39,167 nucleotides of DNA, taken from positions 1 through 39,167 of the forward strand of contig CAZXSK010000039.1 of the NCBI GenBank assembly GCA_964642855.1. Reading direction: 5' to 3'. Of the stretch, positions 18,301-25,380 are shown one piece after another. Below the pieces are notes generated by a model, which saw only the letters and a program-made list of their open reading frames with translations, was not told the DNA's origin and did not search any database. Numbering within the stretch: the stretch's first letter is position 1; every line of letters begins with the position of its first letter. Both the position numbers and the translations under genes were made by a program. The stretch comes from CAZXSK01 sp964642855. GTDB taxonomy: Bacteria > Planctomycetota > Phycisphaerae > SM23-33.

Positions 18301-18409
18301 GCACTACCAGGAAGATGCCCCCGCCTGCGACGTGTGCGGGTCGATCACGGTGCGGAACGGCAACTGCTACAAATGCTACAACTGTGGATCCTCTCTGGGG
18401 TGCTCGTAA
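15305..18409 (+). CDS. nrdJ: Adenosylcobalamin-dependent (class II) ribonucleotide reductase NrdJ
   Basis: 1034 aa; reduces ribonucleotides to deoxyribonucleotides with a B12-generated thiyl radical. Catalytic residues are visible: C184 (ASACFIQ), N388-P-C390-S-E392 (thiyl Cys with its Asn and Glu partners) and C401 (SACNLASLNL). Other blocks include GSGTGTDLSTLRSS and LAPTGTIGFMMDCDTTG. The C-terminal part has a TSCPD-like domain (GELFITMAKEGSTVGG). A Ser/Gly/Ala/Thr-rich linker of about 100 residues follows, then a Cys-rich tail with C1008, C1011, C1021, C1024, C1027 and C1033, which would bind zinc and/or re-reduce the active site. ATG 15305 has GGGAG 9 nt upstream; ATG 15269 is an alternative. 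No nrdB-like gene is adjacent, as expected for class II. Confidence 0.96.
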   Translation: MSSHETNNAEDVRESQDGLTMNRVFSTEGQSPFDELVWEKRSAKITDDKGQTIFEQPEVEVPADWSQLATNVVVSKYFYGDHEKEGSRENSIRQLVHRVTRTIADWAKADGVFATDEDAERFYDELTWLCVNQYGSFNSPVWFNVGLFHVNGVKGSEVGHHWDYEKNTTTPTEFGYEYPQASACFIQSVDDTMEDIMRLAADEARLFKYGSGTGTDLSTLRSSQEKLSGGGKPSGPLSFMRIYDQIAAVVRSGGKTRRAAKMQSLRCDHPDIRDFITCKADEERKAWALIEQGYDGSFNGDAYASVMFQNANLSVRVTEEFMRAALDDAEWQTYAITSGEPMDKHKARELLRLIAEGTHICGDPGVQFHSTINRWHTCPESGPINASNPCSEYMFVNDSACNLASLNLMKFRLPDGTFDTERFRAAVRVFVIAQEILVDHASYPSERICRNSHDFRPLGLGYANLGALTMSLGLPYDSDDGRSVAAAITAVLTGTAYETSAELASRLGTFPQYFKNRNAMLKVIKMHLAAAEGLDSDHCPESLRLWAQKSWERALQAGQLMGYRNAQVSVLAPTGTIGFMMDCDTTGIEPDIALVKYKQLAGGGMFKIVNRTVPLALERLGYSQDQISGIVEYIDENDTIEGAPDLDEEHLPVFDCAFRPAGGTRSIHYFGHIRMMGAVQPFLSGAISKTVNMPNEATIDEIMQVYIDAWKLGIKAVAIYRDGSKRTQPLNVSSKQSRRKKVVEAGDVLSISAEQLEAAKRTPHRHRLPATRPSITHKFDVAGHEGYLNVGLYEDGGPGELFITMAKEGSTVGGMMDAFATAISLCLQYGVPLEALVKKFSHQRFEPSGMTSNRDIPFAKSIVDYLFRWLGMTFLEEFRKNNKIQRGGSSKTGKKAASEAVTDDASSETGRAGASATEGKKPTGASSSEPESKSSGLYVGEDRMNLSSGSSGNSGNNGGSRSAPTGKTRAEASASTATQARTSTAKPASRIDRVDQQFSHYQEDAPACDVCGSITVRNGNCYKCYNCGSSLGCS

Positions 18410-18696
18410 GCCCGGAGAGTACGGTTTTTCGAGCGTCGGCAAGGCCCGATCGGGGCTGAGAACAACCCGACGCCCGGAGCTGTGGCGAGCAGGGAAGCCC
18501 GCCCAACCCCACGCCGGAGACTTCATCCGGCGGGAAGCTGACAACAGGCCGCGCCGTCGGAAAGCAGCATGACGCCCCATGCGTTCCGGAAGGCCTCGGT
18601 CGGCGACCAAGCGGGACTACATGCAGGATGCGGGGGTGGTGAAGTCGGCGCTTCGCCGCCCGATTGTTTTGGGGATCTGTCCTGCGTTTCAAACCC
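18410..18696. other. Non-coding stretch after nrdJ
   Basis: No convincing gene. It holds a hairpin CGCCGGA/TCCGGCG (about 18504-18524) and a weak plus-strand terminator-like hairpin CGGCG-CTT-CGCCG near 18638-18650 followed by ATTGTTTTGG, either of which may end nrdJ transcription. Confidence 0.35.
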
Positions 18697-18725
18697 TTAC
18701 AAGGCTGAAAGCTTGGAAATATTCT
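18697..18725 (+). promoter_or_regulatory. Putative promoter of the candidate sRNA
   Basis: TTACAA (18697-18702), 17 bp, TATTCT (18720-18725), in an AT-rich patch that stands out from its surroundings. The expected transcription start is near 18732. Confidence 0.45.
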
Positions 18726-18731
18726 AATTTC

Positions 18732-18893
18732 GTCGGCACAATTGGTTAAAGTTTCTTGAGGACGTGCTCCGAAGTATAGCTACGAAAAGTTGTCCGCTGC
18801 ATCCTTGATGATGTAGGTCTCCCTCCGCCTGCATCCAGGTTGCGGCTATTTGGGCGATACCAAGGTCTCCCTCCACCTGGGTGTCGCCCTTTT
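18732..18893 (+). ncRNA. Candidate trans-acting sRNA with two C-rich hairpin loops
   Basis: Hairpin A: GATGTAGG (18810-18817) and CCTGCATC (18828-18835) enclose loop TCTCCCTCCG. Hairpin B: GGGCGATACC-A-AGG (18852-18865) and CCT-G-GGTGTCGCCC (18876-18889) enclose loop TCTCCCTCCA and are followed by TTTT, so B is also a rho-independent terminator. Both stems contain a T-G pair that is a G-U wobble in plus-strand RNA but an A-C mismatch in the complement, which supports plus-strand transcription. The shared loop CUCCCUCC is complementary to Shine-Dalgarno sequences. Tandem C-rich-loop hairpins with the last one as terminator are the design of known SD-blocking sRNAs (RsaE-like, alphaproteobacterial CuckooS/alpha-r types). 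I do not recognise the family. The 5' boundary is inferred from the promoter. Confidence 0.6.
18852..18893 (+). terminator. Terminator hairpin of candidate sRNA
   Basis: A 13-14-bp stem with one A-G mismatch and one G-U pair, a 10-nt loop, then TTTT. A third copy of CTCCCTCC (18904-18911) lies just beyond it, outside any obvious hairpin. Confidence 0.75.
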
Positions 18894-18923
18894 ATGTGTG
18901 CTCCTCCCTCCATCCAGAAGCGC

Positions 18924-18952
18924 TTGACAGCATCCCCTCCAATTGTCACGAT
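18924..18952 (+). promoter_or_regulatory. Putative promoter of DUF4203 gene
   Basis: Perfect TTGACA, 17 bp, CACGAT (weak -10). About 40 nt of leader to ATG 18999. Confidence 0.35.
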
Positions 18953-18998
18953 GCCTGCACCGGAACGGTAACCCAAGTCCAGAACACGAGAAACCCAC

Positions 18999-19673
18999 AT
19001 GCCGGATCCGAACAGCCTTGTTCCACCTGGAAGCCTCGACTCGCCGCTGACTCTCGTGCTGATTCTCCTGGCCGGGCTCGCCCAATGCTTCCTGGGGTAC
19101 GCTCTGTTCCGGGTCTATCTCGTCATCTACGCGGGCATCGTGGGGGCAGTCCTTGGCCAGATCCTGGTCACCTGGCTGCGACCCGAGCCCACCCAGCTCG
19201 ACCAGTTCGTCGCCGGAGCCGCAGGCGCCGTCATGCTCGCACTGGGTGGCTGGTTCCTCTATCGCATCTACACCGGCCTGGCGGTCGGATCGGCCGTGGG
19301 GGCAGCCATCGCAGCCCTGACCTGGAGCTGGCATCCGGCTGCAACGTGGACCCTCGCGGTTCTCGCAGCCCTGGTTCTGGGCGTGGCGGTCATGATCTTC
19401 ACGCGCACCATCGTAGTCTGGCTGACGGCGATCTCGGGCGCTGCCTCCATCGGGCTGGTCGCCTGGCAGCTCACACTCGGATCGACCGAAAGCCCCCCTG
19501 CCTCGTGGGTGCCCTGGGTCATCGCTGCAGCTTCAGCTGCCCTGGCAGCCGTCGGGATCGTCGTCCAGAACCGGACCCTTCGGGTGTTCAGTGCCGCCCT
19601 CTCACCCGAACCCAAACGTGGCAAGGGACGCTACGGGCCGCGATCCACCAAACCGCCCCTGGCCAAAATCTGA
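18999..19673 (+). CDS. DUF4203-like multispanning membrane protein
   Basis: 224 aa with about seven closely spaced hydrophobic helices, many Gly/Ala-rich (for example IVGAVLGQILVTW, VGSAVGAAIAALTW), and a short basic cytoplasmic tail after residue 205. The layout matches the DUF4203 (TMEM198/TM7S3-like) family, for which no firm bacterial function is known. The ATG is directly followed by a short soluble N-terminus. No strong SD precedes it (ACGAG only). It is followed 130 bp later by leuD on the same strand, with no evident functional link. Confidence 0.75.
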   Translation: MPDPNSLVPPGSLDSPLTLVLILLAGLAQCFLGYALFRVYLVIYAGIVGAVLGQILVTWLRPEPTQLDQFVAGAAGAVMLALGGWFLYRIYTGLAVGSAVGAAIAALTWSWHPAATWTLAVLAALVLGVAVMIFTRTIVVWLTAISGAASIGLVAWQLTLGSTESPPASWVPWVIAAASAALAAVGIVVQNRTLRVFSAALSPEPKRGKGRYGPRSTKPPLAKI

Positions 19674-19803
19674 CCCCCCGATCGGAACATCCCATCCGTT
19701 GCGGCGACCAATCTCTGGCCGATCGCCTCCGAGGTGCGTACAATGCGTCGCGGGATTCGGTCCCGACAAGGCCATGCGTACCCTAAGAACGAGGACCTGA
19801 CTG

Positions 19804-20361
19804 ATGGACGCGATTCGCGGAAAAGTATACGTCGTGGGCGACCACGTCGACACCGACCAGATCATCCCGGCTGAGTTCCTGACCTACAACCCCGCCGACT
19901 CCGAGGAGAGGAAGTTCTTCGGCCGGTACGCCATGAGCGGCGTGCCCGCCGAATCGGCAGGACTCCCGGAAGGCAACGTGCCCTTTACCCCCGAGGACCG
20001 CTTCAAGAGCCAGTACGCCATGATCATCGCAGGCCGCAACTTCGGCTGCGGGTCGTCCCGCGAGCACGCGCCGCTGGCTATCGCCGAGTCCGGCTGCCAA
20101 GCGGTCGTGGCCGAGAGCTTCGCCCGGATCTTCTACCGCAACGCCGTCAACGGCGGCTACGTGGTTCCCTTCGAGGGCAAGCAGCGCCTGGTCGACGAGT
20201 TCGTCACCGGCGACGAAGCCGAGATCGACCCCGAGGCGGGGACCGTCAAGAATCTCAGGACCGGCAAGGAATTCAGCCTCCAGCCACTGGGCGACGTCGG
20301 GCCAATCATCAAGGCCGGTGGGATCTTCGATTACGCCCGCCAGGCGGGCATGATCGACTGA
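19804..20361 (+). CDS. leuD: 3-isopropylmalate dehydratase small subunit LeuD
   Basis: 185 aa. It pairs with the LeuC Fe-S subunit to isomerise 2- to 3-isopropylmalate in leucine synthesis. The swivelling-domain blocks are VVGDHVDTDQIIPAEFL near residue 10, AGRNFGCGSSREHAPLAI near 76 and ESFARIFYRNAVNGG near 104. The shorter, archaeal/plant-type form is favoured over the E. coli type by length and the simple C-terminus. GAGG lies 9 nt before ATG 19804. A TACAAT at 19738-19743 could be the -10 of its promoter. leuC is not adjacent, so the enzyme genes are split. Homoaconitase small subunit is the main alternative reading. Confidence 0.92.
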   Translation: MDAIRGKVYVVGDHVDTDQIIPAEFLTYNPADSEERKFFGRYAMSGVPAESAGLPEGNVPFTPEDRFKSQYAMIIAGRNFGCGSSREHAPLAIAESGCQAVVAESFARIFYRNAVNGGYVVPFEGKQRLVDEFVTGDEAEIDPEAGTVKNLRTGKEFSLQPLGDVGPIIKAGGIFDYARQAGMID

Positions 20362-20410
20362 CAGCCGGGACCCCCAGCCCGGAGGCGGAGGAAGGCAGAA
20401 GGAGCATCCA

Positions 20411-21031
20411 ATGCACCGACGGACCGAACGGTTCGCAACATGCCTGTGCGCCACCGCACTGGCTGCGATGATCGCAGCAGCGTCGGGTTGCGCCCGTGAC
20501 GCCACGCTCCGCGACCAAGGCCCCGATGGAGCGGGAAGCGACGATGCCAATCAGGCCGTCACACGCGAACAACCCGCCCCGCCGACCGACGCGAACGCCC
20601 GGACCGCCGACGAAGGCCCGCGCAGCGAGAGCCCCACGCTGATCGCCAACTTCGGCCGGTTCCTGGGCGACGTCGCGGTGCAGGCCAATTCCACCGGCTC
20701 GCTGCCCAAAGCAGCCCGAGACCCCAACTACCCCCTGGAGGTCCTCAAGGCGCTTCGGGCCCAGCAGCCGCAGATCTTCTTCGTGACCGAGGCCCAGGAG
20801 AAACGCTTCGCACGTGGAGACTTCCCCGACGCCCGCAACTCGGCCGAGATGGACCTGATGGTCCGCATGCTTGAGCGTGCCGGTGACATGCTTCCGTGGA
20901 TTCCCGTCGCCATCGTGGACCTGCACCAAGCCGACAAGCTCGACGGCGTCGAGCTGGAACTCGCCCGGCGCGTGATGACCGTCCAACTGGACCGAATCTT
21001 CGCCCGCAAGCGACTCGGAGACGCCGAGTGA
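20411..21031 (+). CDS. Lipoprotein, unknown function
   Basis: 206 aa. A signal sequence ends in a lipobox-like AASGC about 28-31 residues in. A disordered Asp/Ala/Pro-rich linker (about 32-75) follows, then a compact alpha-helical domain (FGRFLGDVAVQ..., DLMVRMLERAGDMLPWIPVAIVDLHQADKLDG). I do not recognise the domain. AAGGAG lies 6 nt upstream of ATG 20411. Its stop overlaps the GTG of the next gene (GTGA), so the two are translationally coupled; leuD lies 49 bp upstream and may be co-transcribed. Confidence 0.75.
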   Translation: MHRRTERFATCLCATALAAMIAAASGCARDATLRDQGPDGAGSDDANQAVTREQPAPPTDANARTADEGPRSESPTLIANFGRFLGDVAVQANSTGSLPKAARDPNYPLEVLKALRAQQPQIFFVTEAQEKRFARGDFPDARNSAEMDLMVRMLERAGDMLPWIPVAIVDLHQADKLDGVELELARRVMTVQLDRIFARKRLGDAE

Positions 21032-21333
21032 AGAACGTCGAGAACCTTCGCATCCGCGAGGTCCACGACGGGGCGATCGTTTCGGTCAAGGCGATCCCGG
21101 GCTCCTCGCGCGACAAGATCGCCGGCGTCCTCGGCGACGCCCTGAAGATTACGACCTCCTCCCCGCCCGAGAAGGGCAAGGCCAACAACGCCATCGGCCG
21201 GACGCTCGCCAAGGCACTGGGCCTGGCCCGCAAGGACGTCTCCATCGCCGGAGGGCAAACCAACCCGATCAAGGAGTTCCGCGTGTCGGGAATGACCGCC
21301 GCGGAGGTCCGGCAGGTTCTGGCGGGGGTCTGA
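21028..21333 (+). CDS. DUF167 (YggU-family) protein
   Basis: 101 aa from GTG 21028. The DUF167 fold is recognised by VKAIPGSSRDKIAGVLGDALKI and PPEKGKANNAIGRTLAKALGL; the family is small, conserved and of unknown molecular role. The GTG is chosen because it overlaps the preceding stop by 4 nt and homology begins about 12 residues later; the longer upstream frame is the antisense or alternate frame of the lipoprotein gene and is Arg-rich. It converges on tyrA with the two stop codons 1 bp apart and no terminator between. Confidence 0.9.
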   Translation: MKNVENLRIREVHDGAIVSVKAIPGSSRDKIAGVLGDALKITTSSPPEKGKANNAIGRTLAKALGLARKDVSIAGGQTNPIKEFRVSGMTAAEVRQVLAGV

Positions 21334-21334
21334 G

Positions 21335-22219
21335 TCACTCGTCGCCGGCGGGCAGGTCGCGCCGGGGCAGGGGCATCGCGTCGCGTCGGTCTTTCGCCTG
21401 CTGCAGAAACGCCTCCACCGCCTCGGGGTCGCCGGCTTCCACGAGCTTCTCGAATTCACCCAGCTGTCGGGCGAAGCGCCGAACGACCGTCAGAACCGCC
21501 TGGCGGTTGGTCGCGAAAATATCCCGCCACATCTCCGGATCACCGGCTGCCAGTCGCGTCATGTCGGCAAAGCCCGTAGCAGCCACGGGAAGATGGTCGT
21601 CCTCGGGCAGTGTCATCAGCAGCGAAGCCAGCGCGTGGGGGACGTGCGAGACCGCAGCCACTGCTTGGTCGTGGGCCTCCGGCGCGAGGGTCACCAGGCG
21701 CATCCCCACTGCCTCCCACAGCGAGGCGACCTGCTGCAGGGCCTGGCTGTCGGTGCGATCGGTCGGGGTCAGGATACACAGCGCGCCGCGATACAGATCG
21801 GGCGACGCGTGGGACGGGCCCTTCTTCTCGCTGCCGGCCATGGGGTGGCTGCCGACAAACCGCCCGGCTTTGCCTTCGAGGATCTTCTCGGCTTCGGCGA
21901 CGACGCGGGCCTTCGTCGAGCCGACGTCGGTGATGACGACGCTGTCTTTGAGGCTCGATGCCACCTGTTGCAGGATGGGTGCGAAGGCACCGACGGGCGT
22001 GGCGAGAATCACCAGGTCCGCCCGGGCGCAGGCTGCTGGGGGGTCGAGAGACGTTTCGTCGACCGCTCCGACGTTGATCGCCTCGTCGAGCGAGCTCTGA
22101 CGCCGGCCGACCCCGACGACCCGGGCACCCGGCCAGCGGCGTTTGACAGCCAATCCGGCTGAGGCTCCGAGCAGCCCCGCGCCGATAATGACAATGTGGT
22201 TGAATGGTTCCGGTGACAT
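21335..22219 (-). CDS. tyrA: Prephenate dehydrogenase TyrA
   Basis: 294 aa. It oxidatively decarboxylates prephenate (or arogenate) to a tyrosine precursor with NAD(P). The Rossmann motif IIGAGLLGASAGLAVKRR is at the N-terminus, followed by LVILATPVGAF, VGSTKARVV and the conserved GSHPMAGSEKKG containing the catalytic-site His. The C-terminal helical domain has VSHVPHALASLL. No ACT or chorismate mutase domain is attached, so this is the monofunctional form. NAD versus NADP and prephenate versus arogenate preference cannot be decided. Its start looks leaderless (-10 TAAGCT ends 9 nt upstream). Confidence 0.93.
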   Translation of the reverse strand: MSPEPFNHIVIIGAGLLGASAGLAVKRRWPGARVVGVGRRQSSLDEAINVGAVDETSLDPPAACARADLVILATPVGAFAPILQQVASSLKDSVVITDVGSTKARVVAEAEKILEGKAGRFVGSHPMAGSEKKGPSHASPDLYRGALCILTPTDRTDSQALQQVASLWEAVGMRLVTLAPEAHDQAVAAVSHVPHALASLLMTLPEDDHLPVAATGFADMTRLAAGDPEMWRDIFATNRQAVLTVVRRFARQLGEFEKLVEAGDPEAVEAFLQQAKDRRDAMPLPRRDLPAGDE

Positions 22220-22228
22220 CGAGGCATG

Positions 22229-22257
22229 AGCTTACTGCCTCTTCCTGCGGCGGTCAA
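22229..22257 (-). promoter_or_regulatory. Putative leaderless promoter of tyrA
   Basis: In the minus sense: TTGACC, 17 bp, TAAGCT, then 9 nt to the ATG. Confidence 0.5.
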
Positions 22258-22318
22258 TCGTGCCTCATGGGACGATTCCGTGCAGCCACGGGACCGGCCC
22301 GGGGCGGGCGCATTGGGC

Positions 22319-22348
22319 TTGCATGCCCGCCCGTTTGGCGGGTACACT
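22319..22348 (+). promoter_or_regulatory. Putative accA promoter with inverted repeat in spacer
   Basis: TTGCAT, 18 bp, TACACT. The spacer contains the perfect inverted repeat CCCGCC-cgttt-GGCGGG, a possible operator lying exactly between -35 and -10. A leader of about 95 nt then runs to accA, which has a GAGG. Confidence 0.4.
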
Positions 22349-22450
22349 CCAGGCCGTCCGTGGCGGTTGGGCTTTGGTGCCTCCGGATCGCCGCCGACAC
22401 GGGCCACCCGATACAGAATCGTGTTCCCCTCTTGATGAGGATCGAAGCCG

Positions 22451-23464
22451 ATGGCCGAACCTGGCAAGTTTGAGATGGAGACCGGATTCCAGCTTCCGTT
22501 CGAGAAGCCGATCGTCCGCCTGGCGAGACAGATCGTCGAGCTTGAGGAAGCCCAGGCTGACAATGGCAGGGATTACGGTTCGGAGATTCGCCAGTTGCGG
22601 GCGCAGTATGTCTCCCTGCTCCGCAAGACCTACCGGGACCTGAGCCCATGGGAAACCGTGCAGGTTGCCCGCCACCCCAATCGTCCGCTCGGACGCGATT
22701 ACATTGATTTGATGGCCAAGAATTTCGTCGAGATCCACGGCGATCGGCGCTTCGCCGACGACAAGGCGATCGTCTGCGGCTTCGCCCAGGTCGGGACGGA
22801 GAAGGTCATGCTCATCGTCCAGCACAAGGGCAGGGACACCAAGGAGAAGATCGCCTGCAACTTCGGCTGCGCCCACCCTGAGGGCTACCGCAAGGCGCTG
22901 CGGGCGATGAAGCTCGCCGAGAAGTTCCGCCTGCCGATCGTCACCTTGATGGACACAGCCGGGGCGTACCCGGGCATCGGTTCGGAAGAACGCGGCGTCG
23001 CCGAAGCCATCGCCGTGAACATGATGGAAATGAGTCGCCTTCGGACCCCGGTGGTCTGCACGGTCATCGGCGAAGGCGGATCGGGCGGAGCGATCGGCGT
23101 CGGCGTGGGTGACCGGATGGCGATGCTCGAATATGCGTACTATTCGGTGATCTCGCCGGAAGGTTGCGCCGCCATCCTGTGGCGCACGGGCGAGAAGGCA
23201 GCCGAAGCGGCCGAAGCGATGAAGATCACCGCCAGAAGCCTCAAGTCGCTGGACGTGATCGATGACATCGTGCCCGAACCGCTGGGCGGGGCGCATCGCA
23301 ACCGGGCCGAAGCGGCGCACAACCTCGAACGGCATATCGTCCGGACGCTTCGTGAACTCAAACGGGTGGACGTCGACAAGCTGCTGCGGCACCGCTACGA
23401 TCGCTGGCGACGGATGGGCAAGGTGATCGAGCTGGAACTGCAGTCCCAGGCGTCGACGGCCTGA
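22451..23464 (+). CDS. accA: Acetyl-CoA carboxylase carboxyltransferase alpha subunit
   Basis: 337 aa. With AccD it transfers the carboxyl group from biotin to acetyl-CoA, the first step of fatty acid synthesis. It has the crotonase-like carboxyltransferase fold with ARHPNRPLGRDYIDLM, IHGDRRFADDKAIVCG, FGCAHPEGYRKALR, LMDTAGAYPGIGSEERG, and the oxyanion-hole region VIGEGGSGGAIGVGVGD. The N-terminal helix pair (EKPIVRLARQIVELEE) is typical of AccA. GAGG precedes ATG 22451 by 9 nt. No accD, accB or accC is in the window. The next two genes point to membrane and lipid work as well. Confidence 0.96.
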   Translation: MAEPGKFEMETGFQLPFEKPIVRLARQIVELEEAQADNGRDYGSEIRQLRAQYVSLLRKTYRDLSPWETVQVARHPNRPLGRDYIDLMAKNFVEIHGDRRFADDKAIVCGFAQVGTEKVMLIVQHKGRDTKEKIACNFGCAHPEGYRKALRAMKLAEKFRLPIVTLMDTAGAYPGIGSEERGVAEAIAVNMMEMSRLRTPVVCTVIGEGGSGGAIGVGVGDRMAMLEYAYYSVISPEGCAAILWRTGEKAAEAAEAMKITARSLKSLDVIDDIVPEPLGGAHRNRAEAAHNLERHIVRTLRELKRVDVDKLLRHRYDRWRRMGKVIELELQSQASTA

Positions 23465-23574
23465 GCGGACGCAGACGATATCCTTCCCGCGTCTCCGCCG
23501 CCTCCCGGCCAGCCCGAGCCCGAGCGGCCTTGCGGCGCCGTCCCCCGCGTGCAGTCCGTAATCGAGGCCAGGCC

Positions 23575-25293
23575 ATGACATCCACTGACCACAGCCCCAA
23601 GGCCCCGGACAGCCACACGGACGCGCCGACCCCCTGGTGGTCTCGCCTGGCCGGTGGATTGCTCTCGCTGGTGACGGTCCTCGCCTACACGATTGCCGCC
23701 GGCTTCTGGCAGTACCTCACAACGGGCAAGGTCGTCAACTTCCGCGAGTCGGCGTATCGGGTAAGCTTCCAGACCACCCTCGCCGAGGTCTTCCGCACGC
23801 CGGTCAACGTCCTGACCCATCCGTGGAGCATCCTCGTGCTGGGCTGTCTGCTCGGAGCGCTGATCACGGTTCCAATCGTCCTGGCCGGCCGAGGCAAAAC
23901 AACGCGCTCGCTGATCCTCGTGATCGTGCTGGTCGTCTTCGGGCACATGTCCTGGCTGGCGATGGCGCTTGCAGCGGGATGCCTCCTGGCGCACCTGGCG
24001 GCAAGGCGAATCGAGTTGACCTGGCTGGCGTGGGCCATCGGACTGCTGCCCGCGATGGTGTACCTCGTCGTCGCCAGCCTGCTGGGCTCCCACGCGATGG
24101 TGCTCCTGCCACTGCAGCGATGGCTGCTGACCGTGCCGCTGCTCGTCTCGGCCGTTACAGCGATCGTGGGCGGAATCGTCGCCTTGGGACTGGCAAAGGT
24201 CCCCGGGGTCCGTCGCATCGCCGAAGGCGTGGTCGTCGTGATCATCGTGGGGATCTCCGCCTTGGCGTTCTTCAGCCGAATCGGACCCGACGTCCTTGCG
24301 GCAAGACTCATCCTGGGCGACCTGGCCCCGGGCGACGCGGTCTTCGAGCCCGCCGCAGTGGAAGACTGGAATCGTAAATACAATACGCCCGGGCTGACCG
24401 GACAAGCCCTGATTCGCAAGCCCGCGAACGATCGCATCCAGAAGTGCAGCGCCTTCCTTCGGAAATACCCCCAGAGCTCACTGGCCACGGAAGTGCTCTG
24501 GGTCAAGGCCCAGTGCCGCAGCCTGCAACTCGATGAGCAGGCCCTCGCGACCGGCCTGGTGAAACCCACGGCCAGTCATCCGTTGCCCGGCACGGCTCCG
24601 GCGTGGAGGGAAATCACCGAACAGGCCCCGCTGTCCCCCCAGGCAGCGCTTGCCGAGAGGCGCCTCGCGGAGTTGCAGATCCGCCAGGGACACGCCCGTA
24701 AAGGCTACGACCTTCTGCTGGTCGCCCGGGATCGCCTGGTCGCCATCACGGAAGAGAACGACTCGACCGCCGGCGAGACAAACGGCCGGGTGCTCCGGGA
24801 ACCCGAACCGATCCCCAGCCCGGATTACTACGCCGAGGAGCTTTTCCGGGCAAATCGCACGATCTGGCTGATCGAGGCCAATCGTGTGCTGGGAGATCCC
24901 AACGCATGCGGTGCCCTGCGAGATTACCTGGCGGTGAATCCCGCATTGCGTCCCAATCTGCCGCGCCTTCGCGCCCTGGCCGAGAAACACGCCAACACGC
25001 CATTGGCGGGAAACTGGCAGGTCATGATCGCAGCAGCCGAGCGGAATCCATATCGGCGCGCCGAGTTGCTTGCCCCCGTCGCCGAGGATGTCTCCGATGG
25101 CGATGCCGCCATGGAAGCCAACTACGAGTTGGGCATTCTCGTGCTCAAACACCCCGACCTGACCGACCTGGAGAACATCCATAGCGCCCGGGAATACTTC
25201 CAGCGTGTCCACACGGGCCCGGTCAATCCATGGCATGAAATCGCAGGCCAGCGGCTGGAGTTTCTCCGGGCAGACTCCAGCGTCCAGCCTTGA
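23575..25293 (+). CDS. Membrane protein with C-terminal TPR-like solenoid
   Basis: 572 aa. About six or seven TM helices occupy residues 20-245 (for example LGCLLGALITVPIVLAG, VVVVIIVGISALAFF). The C-terminal 320 residues are soluble, helical and TPR-like (AERRLAELQIRQGHARKGYD, MEANYELGILVL). No enzymatic motif is seen. ATG 23575 is chosen over the upstream frame because the preceding Arg-rich stretch is not coding-like and GAGG lies close upstream. It sits between accA and a glycolipid glycosyltransferase, which hints at an envelope role only by position. Confidence 0.7.
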   Translation: MTSTDHSPKAPDSHTDAPTPWWSRLAGGLLSLVTVLAYTIAAGFWQYLTTGKVVNFRESAYRVSFQTTLAEVFRTPVNVLTHPWSILVLGCLLGALITVPIVLAGRGKTTRSLILVIVLVVFGHMSWLAMALAAGCLLAHLAARRIELTWLAWAIGLLPAMVYLVVASLLGSHAMVLLPLQRWLLTVPLLVSAVTAIVGGIVALGLAKVPGVRRIAEGVVVVIIVGISALAFFSRIGPDVLAARLILGDLAPGDAVFEPAAVEDWNRKYNTPGLTGQALIRKPANDRIQKCSAFLRKYPQSSLATEVLWVKAQCRSLQLDEQALATGLVKPTASHPLPGTAPAWREITEQAPLSPQAALAERRLAELQIRQGHARKGYDLLLVARDRLVAITEENDSTAGETNGRVLREPEPIPSPDYYAEELFRANRTIWLIEANRVLGDPNACGALRDYLAVNPALRPNLPRLRALAEKHANTPLAGNWQVMIAAAERNPYRRAELLAPVAEDVSDGDAAMEANYELGILVLKHPDLTDLENIHSAREYFQRVHTGPVNPWHEIAGQRLEFLRADSSVQP

Positions 25294-25343
25294 CCCGCTG
25301 GCAATCGCCTTTCTGTAAATGTCGCAATTCCAAGCCTCAGCGC

Positions 25344-25372
25344 TTGCCAACAACGCGTAATCCGGGGACACT
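25344..25372 (+). promoter_or_regulatory. Putative leaderless promoter of glycolipid glycosyltransferase gene
   Basis: TTGCCA, 17 bp, GACACT, then 8 nt to ATG 25381. Confidence 0.5.
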
Positions 25373-25380
25373 GTGTCGCC

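Noticed and set aside
18800..18893. CsrA-sponge RNA on the minus strand (GGAGGGAGA loops)
   Set aside because: On the minus strand the T-G pairs become A-C mismatches and no T-tract follows, so the plus-strand reading is better supported.
18800..18900. CRISPR-like direct repeat (AGGTCTCCCTCC copies about 48 bp apart)
   Set aside because: Only two copies, each embedded in a hairpin with different stems, and no cas genes. The hairpin-loop sRNA explanation fits better.
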